In this document: positions 33,412 through 42,399 of the stretch, one piece after another
Layout: every line of letters begins with the position of its first letter
Position numbering within the stretch: the first letter of the stretch is position 1
Source of the DNA: Roseomonas sp. KE0001
Lineage (GTDB): Bacteria > Pseudomonadota > Alphaproteobacteria > Acetobacterales > Acetobacteraceae
Assembly: GCF_016107285.1 (NCBI RefSeq)
Contig: NZ_RCVQ01000003.1
Location: 310,001-374,000, forward strand
DNA length: 64,000 nucleotides
Direction: 5' to 3'
The notes under the pieces: generated by a model
Databases searched by the model: none
Seen by the model: the letters and a program-made list of their open reading frames with translations, nothing else
What the model was told of the DNA's origin: nothing
Position numbers and translations under genes: made by a program

Positions 33412-35949
33412 ATGAAGCAGCCGGATTTCATGGCGCTCCTCGACGCGGCGCCGCACCCCTACATGGTGCTCGATCCCGAGCTGACGCTGGTCTGGGCGAA
33501 CCGCGCCTATCTCTCGGCGACCGGGCGCAGCGCCGCCGACATCCTGAATCGCAACCTTTTCCAGGCCTTTCCCAGCGGGCCGCACGACGCGGGTGGCAAG
33601 GCCGAGCGCCAGCTCCGGCAATCCCTCGGCACCGTGCTGGAAAGCCGGACGCCGCACAGCATCGCCCTGATCCGCTACGCCATCCCGCGGGAGATGGCCG
33701 GGGGCGTGGTCTTCGAGGACCGCTACTGGAGCGCCACCCACACGCCGGTGCTGGACGCCAGCGGGGAGGTGGCCTTCATCCTGCAGCAGACCGACGACGT
33801 CACCGAACTCCGGCGCTCCCGCGCGGCCCGCGTGGATGAGCAGGATCGTCCGGCGCGGCTGAGCCGCAGCCTGCTGCGGCGGGCGGAGGTGGTCCAGGAG
33901 GTCAACCTCGCCCTCGACGCCGAGCGCAGCCTGCTGCACCGCCTGCTCGAGCAGGCCCCCGCCTTCGGCGCCTTCCTGCGCGGTCCGGAGCATGTCTTCG
34001 AGATCGCCAACCAGGCCTATCGCCACCTGGTCGGCCGTGACGACCTGCTGGGCAAGCCGGTGCGCGCGGCGCTGCCGGAACTGAAAGGCCAGCCCTTCTT
34101 CGATATCCTGGACCGGGTGTACCAGACCGGCGAGGCCTTCAATGCCCGCGCCATGGGCGCGCGGCTGCGGCAGCAGCATGATGGCGAGCTGGCCGATCTC
34201 TATCTCGATTTCATCTACCAGCCGATCCTCGACGCCGCCGGGCAGGTGAGCGGCATCTTCGTCCTCGGCTACGACGTCACCGAGCAGCACCGCACCGCAG
34301 CCGAGCTGGAGCGCTACAAGGACCGGCTCGAGGACATGGTGCGCAGCCGCACCCGGGCGCTGGAGGAGAGTGAGGCGGAGCGGCGGCGAACCGAGGTGGC
34401 CCTGCGGCAATCGCAGAAGATGGAGGCGATCGGCCAGCTCACCGGCGGTGTCGCGCACGACTTCAACAACCTGCTGCAGATTCTCAGCGGCAACCTTCAG
34501 CTGCTGCAGCGCTCGCTGCTGACGGCCGAGGATCAGCGCCGGCTGGAGATGGCGCTCGGCGCCGTCGATCGCGGCGCGAAGCTCGCCTCGCAGCTCCTGG
34601 CCTTCGCCCGCCGCCAGCCGCTCGAGCCGCGCGCGGTCAATCTTGGCCGGCTGGTGCGCGACATGGACGACCTGCTGCGCCGGGCCCTGGGCGAGGCGAT
34701 CGAGCTGGAGACGGTGATCGCCGGCGGGCTGTGGAACACCCTGGCCGATCCCGACCAGGTGCAGAACGCCCTGCTGAACCTCGCGGTCAACGCGCGCGAC
34801 GCGATGGAAGGTGGCGGCCGGCTGACCATCGAGGCCGGCAATGCCATGTTGGACGACATGTACGCCCGGCAGCATGACGACGTGAAGCCGGGGCAGTACG
34901 TCATGCTGGCCGTCTCCGACACCGGCAGCGGCATGCCGCCGGAGCTTCTGGAGAAGGTCTTCGAGCCCTTCTTCACCACCAAGCGCGAGGGGCGCGGCAC
35001 CGGCCTCGGCCTCTCCATGGTCTACGGCTTCGTCAAGCAGAGCCACGGCCACATCAAGATCTATTCCGAGGTCGGCCAGGGCACCACGATCCGCCTCTAC
35101 CTGCCGCGCAGCCACAATGCCGAGGAGGCCGTGGCGCCGGCGGTGCCGGCCTCGCTGGAGGGCGGCAGCGAGACCATCCTGGTGGTCGAGGACGACCCCG
35201 TGGTGCAGGCCACCGTCGTCGATCTGCTGGGCGATCTCGGCTATACCGTGCTTCGCACCTCGGACGGGCAGAGCGCGCTGACGCTGGCGCGGAGCGGCGT
35301 CGCCATCGATCTCCTGTTCACCGACGTGGTGATGCCCGGCCCGGTGCGGGCGCCGGATCTGGCGCGGCAGGTCCAGACCCTGATGCCGCACTGCGCCGTG
35401 CTCTTCACCTCCGGCTATACCGAGAACGCCATCGTCCATGGCGGCCGGCTGGACCCGGGCGTGAACCTGCTGTCCAAGCCGTACCGGCGCGAGGATCTGG
35501 CGCGCAAGGTCCGGCACACGCTGAACAACCGCCGCCAGGCCCTGGCCGCCGCCGCCCTGCCGCGCGTGCAGATCCCGCCCGCCGCGCTGCCCGCCGCCGC
35601 GGGGACCTGGCGCGTGCTGCTGGTCGAGGACGATCCGCTGATCCTGATGGACAGCGAGGACATGCTGTCGGCGCTCGGCTGCCGCGTGGTGGGCGTGCGC
35701 GACGCGCCAAGCGCGCTGCGGGAGATGGAGCGGCAGGAGTTCGACCTGCTCTTCACCGATATCGGCCTGCCCGGCATGTCCGGCCCGGAACTGGCGCGGC
35801 TGGCCCGCGGGCGGCGGCCGGGGCTGCGGATCATCTTCGCCTCCGGCTATGGCGCGGCAGCGGCGGCCGAGATGCCGGACGCCCTGGCGCTGACCAAGCC
35901 CTATGGCCTGCGCGAGCTGGAAGCGGTGCTGCGCCGCGCCATGTCCTGA
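33412..35949 (+). CDS. Hybrid sensor histidine kinase with two receiver domains
   Basis: 845 residues, soluble. Order: PAS (about 5-130), PAS (about 175-300), coiled coil, HisKA with His349 in [10 protein letters not shown], HATPase with N-box [13 protein letters not shown]1 SDTGSGMPP and G2 [10 protein letters not shown], then two receiver domains with Asp638 in LFTDVVMPG and Asp783 in LFTDIGLPG. No membrane segments, so it senses a cytoplasmic cue; the PAS ligands are unknown. No DNA-binding response regulator is adjacent. The kinase could pass phosphate through receivers to an Hpt protein, and an orphan Hpt gene lies at 37541. Confidence 0.93.
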   Translation: MKQPDFMALLDAAPHPYMVLDPELTLVWANRAYLSATGRSAADILNRNLFQAFPSGPHDAGGKAERQLRQSLGTVLESRTPHSIALIRYAIPREMAGGVVFEDRYWSATHTPVLDASGEVAFILQQTDDVTELRRSRAARVDEQDRPARLSRSLLRRAEVVQEVNLALDAERSLLHRLLEQAPAFGAFLRGPEHVFEIANQAYRHLVGRDDLLGKPVRAALPELKGQPFFDILDRVYQTGEAFNARAMGARLRQQHDGELADLYLDFIYQPILDAAGQVSGIFVLGYDVTEQHRTAAELERYKDRLEDMVRSRTRALEESEAERRRTEVALRQSQKMEAIGQLTGGVAHDFNNLLQILSGNLQLLQRSLLTAEDQRRLEMALGAVDRGAKLASQLLAFARRQPLEPRAVNLGRLVRDMDDLLRRALGEAIELETVIAGGLWNTLADPDQVQNALLNLAVNARDAMEGGGRLTIEAGNAMLDDMYARQHDDVKPGQYVMLAVSDTGSGMPPELLEKVFEPFFTTKREGRGTGLGLSMVYGFVKQSHGHIKIYSEVGQGTTIRLYLPRSHNAEEAVAPAVPASLEGGSETILVVEDDPVVQATVVDLLGDLGYTVLRTSDGQSALTLARSGVAIDLLFTDVVMPGPVRAPDLARQVQTLMPHCAVLFTSGYTENAIVHGGRLDPGVNLLSKPYRREDLARKVRHTLNNRRQALAAAALPRVQIPPAALPAAAGTWRVLLVEDDPLILMDSEDMLSALGCRVVGVRDAPSALREMERQEFDLLFTDIGLPGMSGPELARLARGRRPGLRIIFASGYGAAAAAEMPDALALTKPYGLRELEAVLRRAMS

Positions 35950-35972
35950 GCGGCGCCGGCGCCGGCGACCCC

Positions 35973-36704
35973 ATGGCGGCGCCGCGGCGGGAGACGGTGC
36001 TGTTGCGGCCGGCCTCCGGCGCCGCCCGGCCCTGCCCGCTGGAGTGGCGGGCCTCGCCCCGCGCGCGGCGGATCACGCTGCGGCTGGACCCGGTCTCCGG
36101 TCATGCGGTGCTGACCCTGCCGGCCGGCCTGTCCGCCGGGGCCGGGCGCCGCGCCGGCCTCGCCCTGCTGCGTCGCCATGCCGACTGGATGGCGCTCCGC
36201 CTCGCCGCGCTCGGCCCGCCGCTGCGGCTGGCGCATGGCGCGGTGGTGCCGCTCGCCGATGCGCCGCATGCCGTGCTGCACCGGCCGCTGGCGGCGCCTG
36301 TGGCGGTGCTGCGGCCCGGCCGCATCCTGGTGGGCGGCGCCGCCGAGGGGCTGGCCGGGCAGGTGCTGGCGCTGCTGCGGCAGGAGGCGGGGCGGCGGAT
36401 TGCCCTGCATGTCCGGCGCCATGCCGGCGCCCTCGGCGTCGCCCCGCGCGCCATCCGGCTCAAGGACCCCCGCAGCCGCTGGGCCAGTTGCACGGCCGGC
36501 GGCGTCCTGGCCTTCTCCTGGCGCCTCGTCATGGCGCCGGACTGGGTGCTGGCCTCGGTGGCGGCGCATGAGGTGGCGCATCTGCGGGAGATGAACCACT
36601 CGCCCCGCTTCTGGGCGGCGCTGGCCGGGCTCAGCCCGGATCACGCCGCGGCGCAGGCCTGGCTCCGCCAGCACGGCCCGCGGCTGCTGCGCGTCGGCGC
36701 CTGA
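35973..36704 (+). CDS. YgjP/DUF45-type zinc metallopeptidase (M48-like)
   Basis: 243 residues. The C-terminal half has the zinc motif HEVAHLREMNHSPRFW with two His and the following Glu/His typical of YgjP-like peptidases, plus the upstream KDPRSRWASC motif. The N-terminal half includes the family's RRITLRLDP segment. Substrate is unknown. It begins 24 bp after the kinase gene and may be in the same transcript, but no functional link is evident. Confidence 0.87.
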   Translation: MAAPRRETVLLRPASGAARPCPLEWRASPRARRITLRLDPVSGHAVLTLPAGLSAGAGRRAGLALLRRHADWMALRLAALGPPLRLAHGAVVPLADAPHAVLHRPLAAPVAVLRPGRILVGGAAEGLAGQVLALLRQEAGRRIALHVRRHAGALGVAPRAIRLKDPRSRWASCTAGGVLAFSWRLVMAPDWVLASVAAHEVAHLREMNHSPRFWAALAGLSPDHAAAQAWLRQHGPRLLRVGA

Positions 36705-36781
36705 GCCGCCGGCTTGCGGCTTCACCGCCGTGCCCGGCGCTGCCATACCGGAGGCCTCATCCTCGTCCCGGGAGTTGCCTC

Positions 36782-37534
36782 ATGATCCTTCTTGTCACCG
36801 GTGCCACCGCCGGCTTCGGCGCCGCCATCGCCCGCCGCTTCGCCCAGGACGGCGCCCGCATCATCGCCACCGGCCGCCGTGCGGACCGGCTCGAGGCCCT
36901 CGCCGGGGAGCTGGGCGCGGATCGGGTGCTGCCCCTGACCTTCGACGTGCGTGACGCCGCCGCGGTGCGCGCCGCCATCGGCGGCCTGCCGGAGGCATGG
37001 CGCGACATCGATCTGCTGGTGAACAATGCCGGCCTGGCGCTGGGGCTGGAACCGGCGCAGCGGGCCGATCTCGCCGATTGGGAGACCATGATCGACACCA
37101 ACGCCAAGGGTCTGGTCGCGGTGACGCATGCCGTGCTGCCCGGCATGGTCGCGCGCAATCGCGGCCATGTGGTGAACATCGGCTCGACGGCCGGCGAATG
37201 GCCCTATCCGGGCGGCAACGTCTATGGCGCGACCAAGGCCTTCGTGCACCAGTTCAGCCTGAACCTGCGGGCCGACCTCTTCGGCACCGCGGTGCGCGTG
37301 ACCGACATCCAGCCCGGCCTGGTCGGCGGCACGGAATTCTCCCGGGTCCGCTTCCAGGGGGACGAGGCCAAGGCCGCCTCGGTCTATCAGGGGACCGAGG
37401 CACTGACCCCGGAGGATATCGCCGACGCGGTGCACTGGGTGGCCAGCCGCCCGGCGCGGGTTAATGTCAACACCCTGCAGGTGATGCCGGTCTGCCAGAG
37501 CTTCGGCCCGCTCCGCGTGCAGCGCGGCGGCTGA
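36782..37534 (+). CDS. ydfG: YdfG-like NADP-dependent 3-hydroxy acid dehydrogenase
   Basis: 250-residue SDR closely resembling Escherichia coli YdfG over its whole length, including ILLVTGATAGFG, the NNAGLALG motif, DWETMIDTN, GSTAGEWPYPGGNVYGATKAF with catalytic Tyr and Lys, and QPGLVGGTEFS. YdfG oxidises L-allo-threonine and serine and reduces malonic semialdehyde. Substrate range here is inferred from the family. It ends six bases before the convergent Hpt gene. Confidence 0.92.
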   Translation: MILLVTGATAGFGAAIARRFAQDGARIIATGRRADRLEALAGELGADRVLPLTFDVRDAAAVRAAIGGLPEAWRDIDLLVNNAGLALGLEPAQRADLADWETMIDTNAKGLVAVTHAVLPGMVARNRGHVVNIGSTAGEWPYPGGNVYGATKAFVHQFSLNLRADLFGTAVRVTDIQPGLVGGTEFSRVRFQGDEAKAASVYQGTEALTPEDIADAVHWVASRPARVNVNTLQVMPVCQSFGPLRVQRGG

Positions 37535-37540
37535 GGCGGC

Positions 37541-37885
37541 TCAGCCTGGCGGTGACGCCGCCGCCAGGTCGCGAAGCTCGGCCAGCACCAGCCGGAGCTC
37601 CTGCTGCACGCCGGCCAGCAGCGCCGACGCGGCCTCGGGCGTGGCCTGGCGCATCGCCAGGCGGGCCTGATGTGCCAGGCGCTGGGCACCGAGGCTTCCT
37701 GCGGCGCCCGCCAGGGCGTGGGCACCCTGGCTGAACGCCGCCATGTCCCGCTCGCCAAGCGCCACGGCCATGCGCTCGCCCAGCTCGGCGAGGTCGTGCT
37801 CGAAAGTCCGCAGGATGGTCAGGAAGACATCCGGCGGAAGGCCTTCGGACAGAATCGCGACGGTCGTGGGATCAATGGCTTGCAC
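37541..37885 (-). CDS. Orphan histidine phosphotransfer (Hpt) domain protein
   Basis: 114 residues forming a single Hpt four-helix domain. The phosphorylatable His56 is in GAHALAGAAGSLGA; the usual Lys in HALKG is replaced by Ala. GTG at 37885 is used because no ATG lies upstream in frame and the domain starts there; it lacks a clear ribosome-binding site. It could relay phosphate from the hybrid kinase at 33412, whose two receivers lack a linked Hpt; this is inference from proximity. It lies just upstream of nothing else on its strand, with the MFS gene 77 bp behind it. Confidence 0.78.
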   Translation of the reverse strand: MQAIDPTTVAILSEGLPPDVFLTILRTFEHDLAELGERMAVALGERDMAAFSQGAHALAGAAGSLGAQRLAHQARLAMRQATPEAASALLAGVQQELRLVLAELRDLAAASPPG

Positions 37886-37962
37886 AACTGGACCGTGGCA
37901 AAGCCGGAACGTTCGGTCAATGTGTCGGGCCGGCGATTGTGCCGGGCGGGGCGGGGCTTCCG

Positions 37963-39198
37963 CTACTCGTCCTGATCGCGGCTGCGCCGGGCGCCACGCC
38001 AGGCCAGCTGGGCGCCGATGGCGCAGCCGGCCATGGTGGCGGCGGTGCCGATCCCCGACCCCAGCTCGACGGCGCTCGCCACCATCGTCATCACCGCGCC
38101 GAAGGCCATCTGCAGGGCGCCCACAAGGCCGGACGCGGTGCCGGCCAGTTGCGGCCGCACGCTGACGGCGGCCGCCACCGCGTTCGGCTGCGACACGCCG
38201 TTCCCGAGCGCCACCACCGACATCGGAATGAAGAAGATGACGATGGACAGCGGCAGCAGCGCCTGCGCCAGCACGGCCAGCAGGGCGCCGCCGGTGCTGA
38301 CGATGAGGCCGAGCCGCAGCATCCGCGCCAGGCCCAGCCGGGAAGAGAAGCGGCCGGCCAGGTAGGAGCCGGCGCCGAAGGCCAGCGAGATCGCCATGAA
38401 GGACAGCGCGTAGGCGCGCGGCGTGTGGCCCATCCCCTCCATCAGCACGCGCGGCGCGCCGGCCATGAAGGCGAAGAACAGGCCGGTGGTGCAGGTGGTG
38501 ATGGCGGCGTAGCAGCGGAAGCTGCGGATGGCGGCGAGCTGGACGAAGGCATGGCCCATGCCGCGCAGCCCCGGCAGCGGCTGCGCGGCGGGCAGGGTCT
38601 CCGGCAGGCGCAGGGCCAGCAGGCCGAGAAGGATGCCGAAGCCCACGCAGGCCAGCATGGTGGAGCGCCAGCCGAAGGCCGCCGTCAGCTCGGCGCCGAG
38701 CAGCGGCGCCATCATCGGCGCGACCGTCATGCCCATCATGACGAAGCCGATCTTGCTGGCCGCCTGATCGCGCGGGAAGACATCGCGGATGATGGCGCGC
38801 ACCAGCACCATGCCGGCGCAGCCGCCCGCGGCCTGCGCCGCCCGCGCCACGATCAGCAGGCCGATGCTGGGAGCCAGCAGCGCCGCCAGAGAACCGAGGA
38901 GATAGATCGCGAGCCCGCCCAGCAGCACCGGGCGGCGCCCGTAGCGGTCGGACAGCGGGCCATAGATGAGCTGCCCGAGCGCGATGCCGATCAGGTAGAT
39001 CGTCAGCGACATCTGCACCGTGGTGTAGGGAACGGCGAAAATCCCCGCGAGCAGCGGCAGGGAGGGGATCAGGATCTGCATGCTGAAGGGGCCGAGGCCC
39101 ATCAGCAGGGTCAGCAGCCAAGTCTTCGGGACGCGGCGGGGCGGCGCCGCGAGACCGCTGGGTGTTTCTTCTTCCTGGACGATATCACGCGGGGACAT
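37963..39198 (-). CDS. Bcr/CflA-type MFS multidrug transporter
   Basis: 411-residue major facilitator with twelve predicted membrane segments. The loop 2-3 motif GPLSDRYGRRPVLL and the motif C-like region with MAPLLGAEL after helix 4 assign it to the drug-H+ antiporter-1 (Bcr/CflA) group. Members export bicyclomycin, sulfonamides, chloramphenicol or amino acids; the substrate here is unknown. Hydrophilic N-terminal ~25 residues precede the first helix. No regulator gene is adjacent. Confidence 0.87.
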   Translation of the reverse strand: MSPRDIVQEEETPSGLAAPPRRVPKTWLLTLLMGLGPFSMQILIPSLPLLAGIFAVPYTTVQMSLTIYLIGIALGQLIYGPLSDRYGRRPVLLGGLAIYLLGSLAALLAPSIGLLIVARAAQAAGGCAGMVLVRAIIRDVFPRDQAASKIGFVMMGMTVAPMMAPLLGAELTAAFGWRSTMLACVGFGILLGLLALRLPETLPAAQPLPGLRGMGHAFVQLAAIRSFRCYAAITTCTTGLFFAFMAGAPRVLMEGMGHTPRAYALSFMAISLAFGAGSYLAGRFSSRLGLARMLRLGLIVSTGGALLAVLAQALLPLSIVIFFIPMSVVALGNGVSQPNAVAAAVSVRPQLAGTASGLVGALQMAFGAVMTMVASAVELGSGIGTAATMAGCAIGAQLAWRGARRSRDQDE

Positions 39199-39323
39199 GG
39201 CCCCAGCCTAGGGGCGGGCCGCCCTCCCGGCCAGTCGGGCCGGATCACGATGCATCTTCCCGCCATGCGCCGGGCGCAGCCATGCCCCTGGCCGGAAGCA
39301 TGGCCGCCCCCGGGCGCCGGCTC

Positions 39324-40181
39324 CTACCAGCGCAGGCTGCGCAGCGCCGCCATGGGCGCCACGCCTTCCCGCGCCGCCTCGGCGTCGAGCAGCGTCGGCG
39401 AGGGATCGGGGCCGAGATTGTCGCCGGCCAGTCCGGTCAGCGCCCAGACCGCGTCCACCCCAATGGCGGCCGCGCCGGCGAGGTCGGTGTGCGGCGTGTC
39501 GCCGATGGCGACGATACGGGCCGGCGGCAGGTCGAGCGCCGCCAGCACGGTCTCGTAGACCATAGGGTCCGGCTTGCCGATCTCCATCACCTCGCCGCCC
39601 AGCTCCAGGTAGCGGTCGGCGAAGGCGCCGGCGCAGATCAGCCGTTGCCCGCCGACCATCACGGCGCGGTCCGGATTGGTGCAGACCATCGGCAGCCGTG
39701 CCGCGGCGGCGGCCTCCAGCATGGGCATGTAGGGCGCGGTGCTCTGCCGCCCATGCGCGAAGTCGGGGCCGGTGTTGAGCACGAAATCGGCCTCCCCGGC
39801 GGCGGTGGCCAGGGCGATGTCCAGCCCCTCGATCACCGAGAGGTCGCGCTCGGGGCCGATATGGAAGGCGCGCGTCCCGAGCTTGGCGAAGAAGGGGTGG
39901 GTGCGGTCGCGCAGCAGGGTCCAGGCGACCTCGCCGCTGGTCACGATGCCGTCGAACAGCCCGGCGCCCAGGCCCATCTCCTCCAGCGCCGCCTGCACCG
40001 TCCAGGAGCGGCGCGGGGCGTTGGAGAGCAGCACGATCCGCCGGCCGCGCGCGCGCAGCTCGGCCAGAGCCTCCGGCACGCCGGGATAGGGGCGCTCGCC
40101 ATCGTGCAGCACGCCCCAGATGTCGAGGATGAAGCCGTCATGGCTTTCGGCGAGGGGGGCGACGGAGTCCAGGATCTTCAT
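39324..40181 (-). CDS. TIGR01459 family HAD-type hydrolase
   Basis: 285 residues of the HAD class IIA family common in alphaproteobacteria. Motif I is LDIWGVLHDG with the nucleophilic Asp, motif II LLSNAPR, motif III Lys in EIGKPDP and motif IV AIGDTPHTDLAG. Predicted sugar-phosphatase or nucleotide phosphatase activity; substrate unknown. It overlaps the pyrD stop by four bases (ATGA) and is probably co-translated with pyrD. Confidence 0.9.
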   Translation of the reverse strand: MKILDSVAPLAESHDGFILDIWGVLHDGERPYPGVPEALAELRARGRRIVLLSNAPRRSWTVQAALEEMGLGAGLFDGIVTSGEVAWTLLRDRTHPFFAKLGTRAFHIGPERDLSVIEGLDIALATAAGEADFVLNTGPDFAHGRQSTAPYMPMLEAAAAARLPMVCTNPDRAVMVGGQRLICAGAFADRYLELGGEVMEIGKPDPMVYETVLAALDLPPARIVAIGDTPHTDLAGAAAIGVDAVWALTGLAGDNLGPDPSPTLLDAEAAREGVAPMAALRSLRW

Positions 40182-41239
40182 CGGGCATCGGCTCCCACGG
40201 CGTCATGGACATGGCGGAAGCCGTCGCGCCGCAGCAGCGCGGCCAGCTCCCGCTTGAGGCGCGGCACCAGGGCGGGGCCGGCATAGGCGAAGGCGGTGTA
40301 GAGCTGCACCAGCGCGGCGCCGGCGCGGATCTTCTCGTAGGCCTCGGCGCCGCTGGAGACGCCGCCGCAGCCGATCAGCGTCAGCCGCCCGCGCGCCAGG
40401 CCGAAGACGCGGCGCAGCAGGGCGGTGGAAGGGGCGAGGAGCGGCGCGCCGGAAAGGCCGCCGGTCTCGCCCCGGTGCGGGCTGGCGAGGCTCGCGGGCC
40501 GGGCGATGGTGGTGTTGCTGACGATCAGCCCGGCCACACCGTGCCCGGCGCAGGTCTCGACCAGGGCGGGCACGGCGTCCTCCGCGAGGTCCGGAGCGAT
40601 CTTGACCAGCACCGGCGGCTGCCGCGGCGCGGCGGCGCGGGCGGCGGCCACGGCCTCCAGGATGGCGGCCAGCCGCGCCTCGCCCTGCAGGTCCCGCAGC
40701 CCCGGCGTGTTGGGCGAGGACACGTTGATGGTGACGTAGTCGGCGACCGGGGCGACGGCGGCATAGAGGGCGGGGTAGTCCCGCTCGGGATCGGCGCCTT
40801 CCTTGTTGATGCCGATATTGGCGCCGAGCACCGCCGGCAGCGGCCGCGGCAGCGCGGCGAGCCGGGCGGCGAAGGCCTGGACGCCCTGGTTGTTCATGCC
40901 CATGCGGTTGATCACCGCGCGGTCCTCCGGCAGCCGGAAGAGGCGCGGGCGCGGATTGCCCGCCTGCGGGCGCGGCGTCGTCGTGCCGGGCTCGACCAGG
41001 CCGAAGCCCAGGCGCATCAGCGCCGCGACGGCCACCGCGTCCTTGTCGAAGCCGGCGGCCAGTCCGATCGGGTTGCGGAAGTCGAGGCCCAGCGCCGTCG
41101 TCGCCAGCACCGGGTCGTCCGGGGCCGTGTCCCGGCCGGCGAGGCCGAGGGCCAGGGCCCGGAGCGCGAGGCCATGGGCACGTTCGGCATCGAGGCCGCG
41201 CATCAGCGGCATCAGGGCGGAGGCGAGGGCAGGGGTCAT
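40178..41239 (-). CDS. pyrD: Quinone-dependent dihydroorotate dehydrogenase
   Basis: 353-residue class 2 DHODH, the membrane-associated step of pyrimidine synthesis that passes electrons to quinone. The N-terminal helices (LASALMPLMRGLDAERAHGLALRAL) form the membrane and quinone site; the core has GLAAGFDKDA, NRMGMNNQG, the catalytic Ser in NVSSPNTPGLRDLQ, KIAPDL and GCGGVSSG phosphate-binding motif. ATG 41239 gives the family's normal length. The HAD hydrolase gene follows with a four-base overlap. Confidence 0.95.
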   Translation of the reverse strand: MTPALASALMPLMRGLDAERAHGLALRALALGLAGRDTAPDDPVLATTALGLDFRNPIGLAAGFDKDAVAVAALMRLGFGLVEPGTTTPRPQAGNPRPRLFRLPEDRAVINRMGMNNQGVQAFAARLAALPRPLPAVLGANIGINKEGADPERDYPALYAAVAPVADYVTINVSSPNTPGLRDLQGEARLAAILEAVAAARAAAPRQPPVLVKIAPDLAEDAVPALVETCAGHGVAGLIVSNTTIARPASLASPHRGETGGLSGAPLLAPSTALLRRVFGLARGRLTLIGCGGVSSGAEAYEKIRAGAALVQLYTAFAYAGPALVPRLKRELAALLRRDGFRHVHDAVGADAR

Positions 41240-41354
41240 GACCGCCCGCTTGTGCCTTTTCGCGCCGCACAAGGGAAGGCCCCGTTTGCGCGGCGGATTG
41301 ACCGCCGCCGGCCCAGGCCCGAGAAGCCGGGCGGCACCGGGAGGATGGAACGCC

Positions 41355-42224
41355 GTGCAGGGATCCCTGCTGATGCTGGCCGCGCTGGGCCTCTTCGCCG
41401 TGCTCGACACCAACAGCAAGCTGCTCTCCGCCAGCTACCCGGTCGCCCAGGTGGTGCTGATCCGGCAGGGGACGATGCTCTTGCTGCTGCTCCTGGCGCG
41501 GCTCCTCCGGCCGGGGGCGGGCGGGCCGCTGGCCACCGCGCATCCCGGCCTGCACCTGCTGCGCGCCGCCGGCATGCTGGGCTCGGCCATCGGCTTCTTC
41601 CAGGCGCTGCGCGAGATCCCGCTGGCCGAGGGCTATCTCGTCTACTTCACCGCGCCCTTCATGACGCTGGGCCTCGCCGCCCTGGCGCTGGGCGAGCGTC
41701 CGCCACGCGCCGTCTGGCTGTGGAGCGGGGTCGGCTTCCTCGGCGTGCTGGTGGCCATGGCGCCGGGACTCTCCGCCGGCGGCAGCCCGCTGGCCTATGC
41801 CTATGCGCTGCTCGGCACGGCGAGCTACGCGGTGGTGCTGACGGTCAATCGCGGCCTGCGGCACGAGCCCGGCATCGCCCGGCTGATCCTCTGGTCGGCG
41901 CTGCCGGGCGGGATGGTGCTGGCGCCCTTCGCCCTGGCCGGCTGGGTGCCGCCGTCGCCGGCCGACTGGCTGGCGCTGGCGCTGAACGGCGTCTTCGCGG
42001 GGCTTGCCACCATCTGCCTCGCCGGGGCCTTCCGCCGCGCCAGCGTGGCGCAGCTGGCGCCGCTCGAATTCTCCGCGCTGCTCTGGGCCATGCTGGCCGA
42101 TCTGGCGATCTGGGGCACGCTGCCGGGCCTCGCCACCCTGGCCGGTGGCGCCATCGTCGTCGCCGCCTGCGTCATGAGCCAGCGGGCGCGGCGGACGCCT
42201 TCCGGGGCAACGGGAACGGCGTGA
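41355..42224 (+). CDS. DMT (EamA) family transporter
   Basis: 289 residues with ten hydrophobic segments in two EamA repeats. The first repeat includes DTNSKLLSASYPVAQVVLIRQ and the segment LREIPLAEGYLVYFTAPF, the second LEFSALLWAMLADLAIWGTLPG, both typical of the DMT superfamily. Substrate unknown. The start is GTG 41355, with no in-frame ATG nearby. It is divergent from pyrD by 115 bp. The 175 bp downstream (42225-42399) are GC-rich with no supported feature. Confidence 0.85.
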   Translation: MQGSLLMLAALGLFAVLDTNSKLLSASYPVAQVVLIRQGTMLLLLLLARLLRPGAGGPLATAHPGLHLLRAAGMLGSAIGFFQALREIPLAEGYLVYFTAPFMTLGLAALALGERPPRAVWLWSGVGFLGVLVAMAPGLSAGGSPLAYAYALLGTASYAVVLTVNRGLRHEPGIARLILWSALPGGMVLAPFALAGWVPPSPADWLALALNGVFAGLATICLAGAFRRASVAQLAPLEFSALLWAMLADLAIWGTLPGLATLAGGAIVVAACVMSQRARRTPSGATGTA

Positions 42225-42399
42225 CGAGGCACGCCGCCGGCGAGCGGCCGCCGGTGATCCGCGGGGCCTTCTCCGCCTCCGGCGCCGGGCCGACCCTCGC
42301 CCGGCCGGGCCGCGCAGCACCGCCTCGCGATCGCGGCCCCGTCCGGTCAGCCGGCGGAGCCGCGCCGATGCCGGCGGCGCGGCGTGCCGTCCGCCGGGC

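Noticed and set aside
33227-33415. 62-codon frame overlapping the hybrid kinase start by four bases
   Set aside because: The ATGA overlap is suggestive, but the product is Pro/Arg/Ser-rich, without ribosome-binding site or family resemblance.
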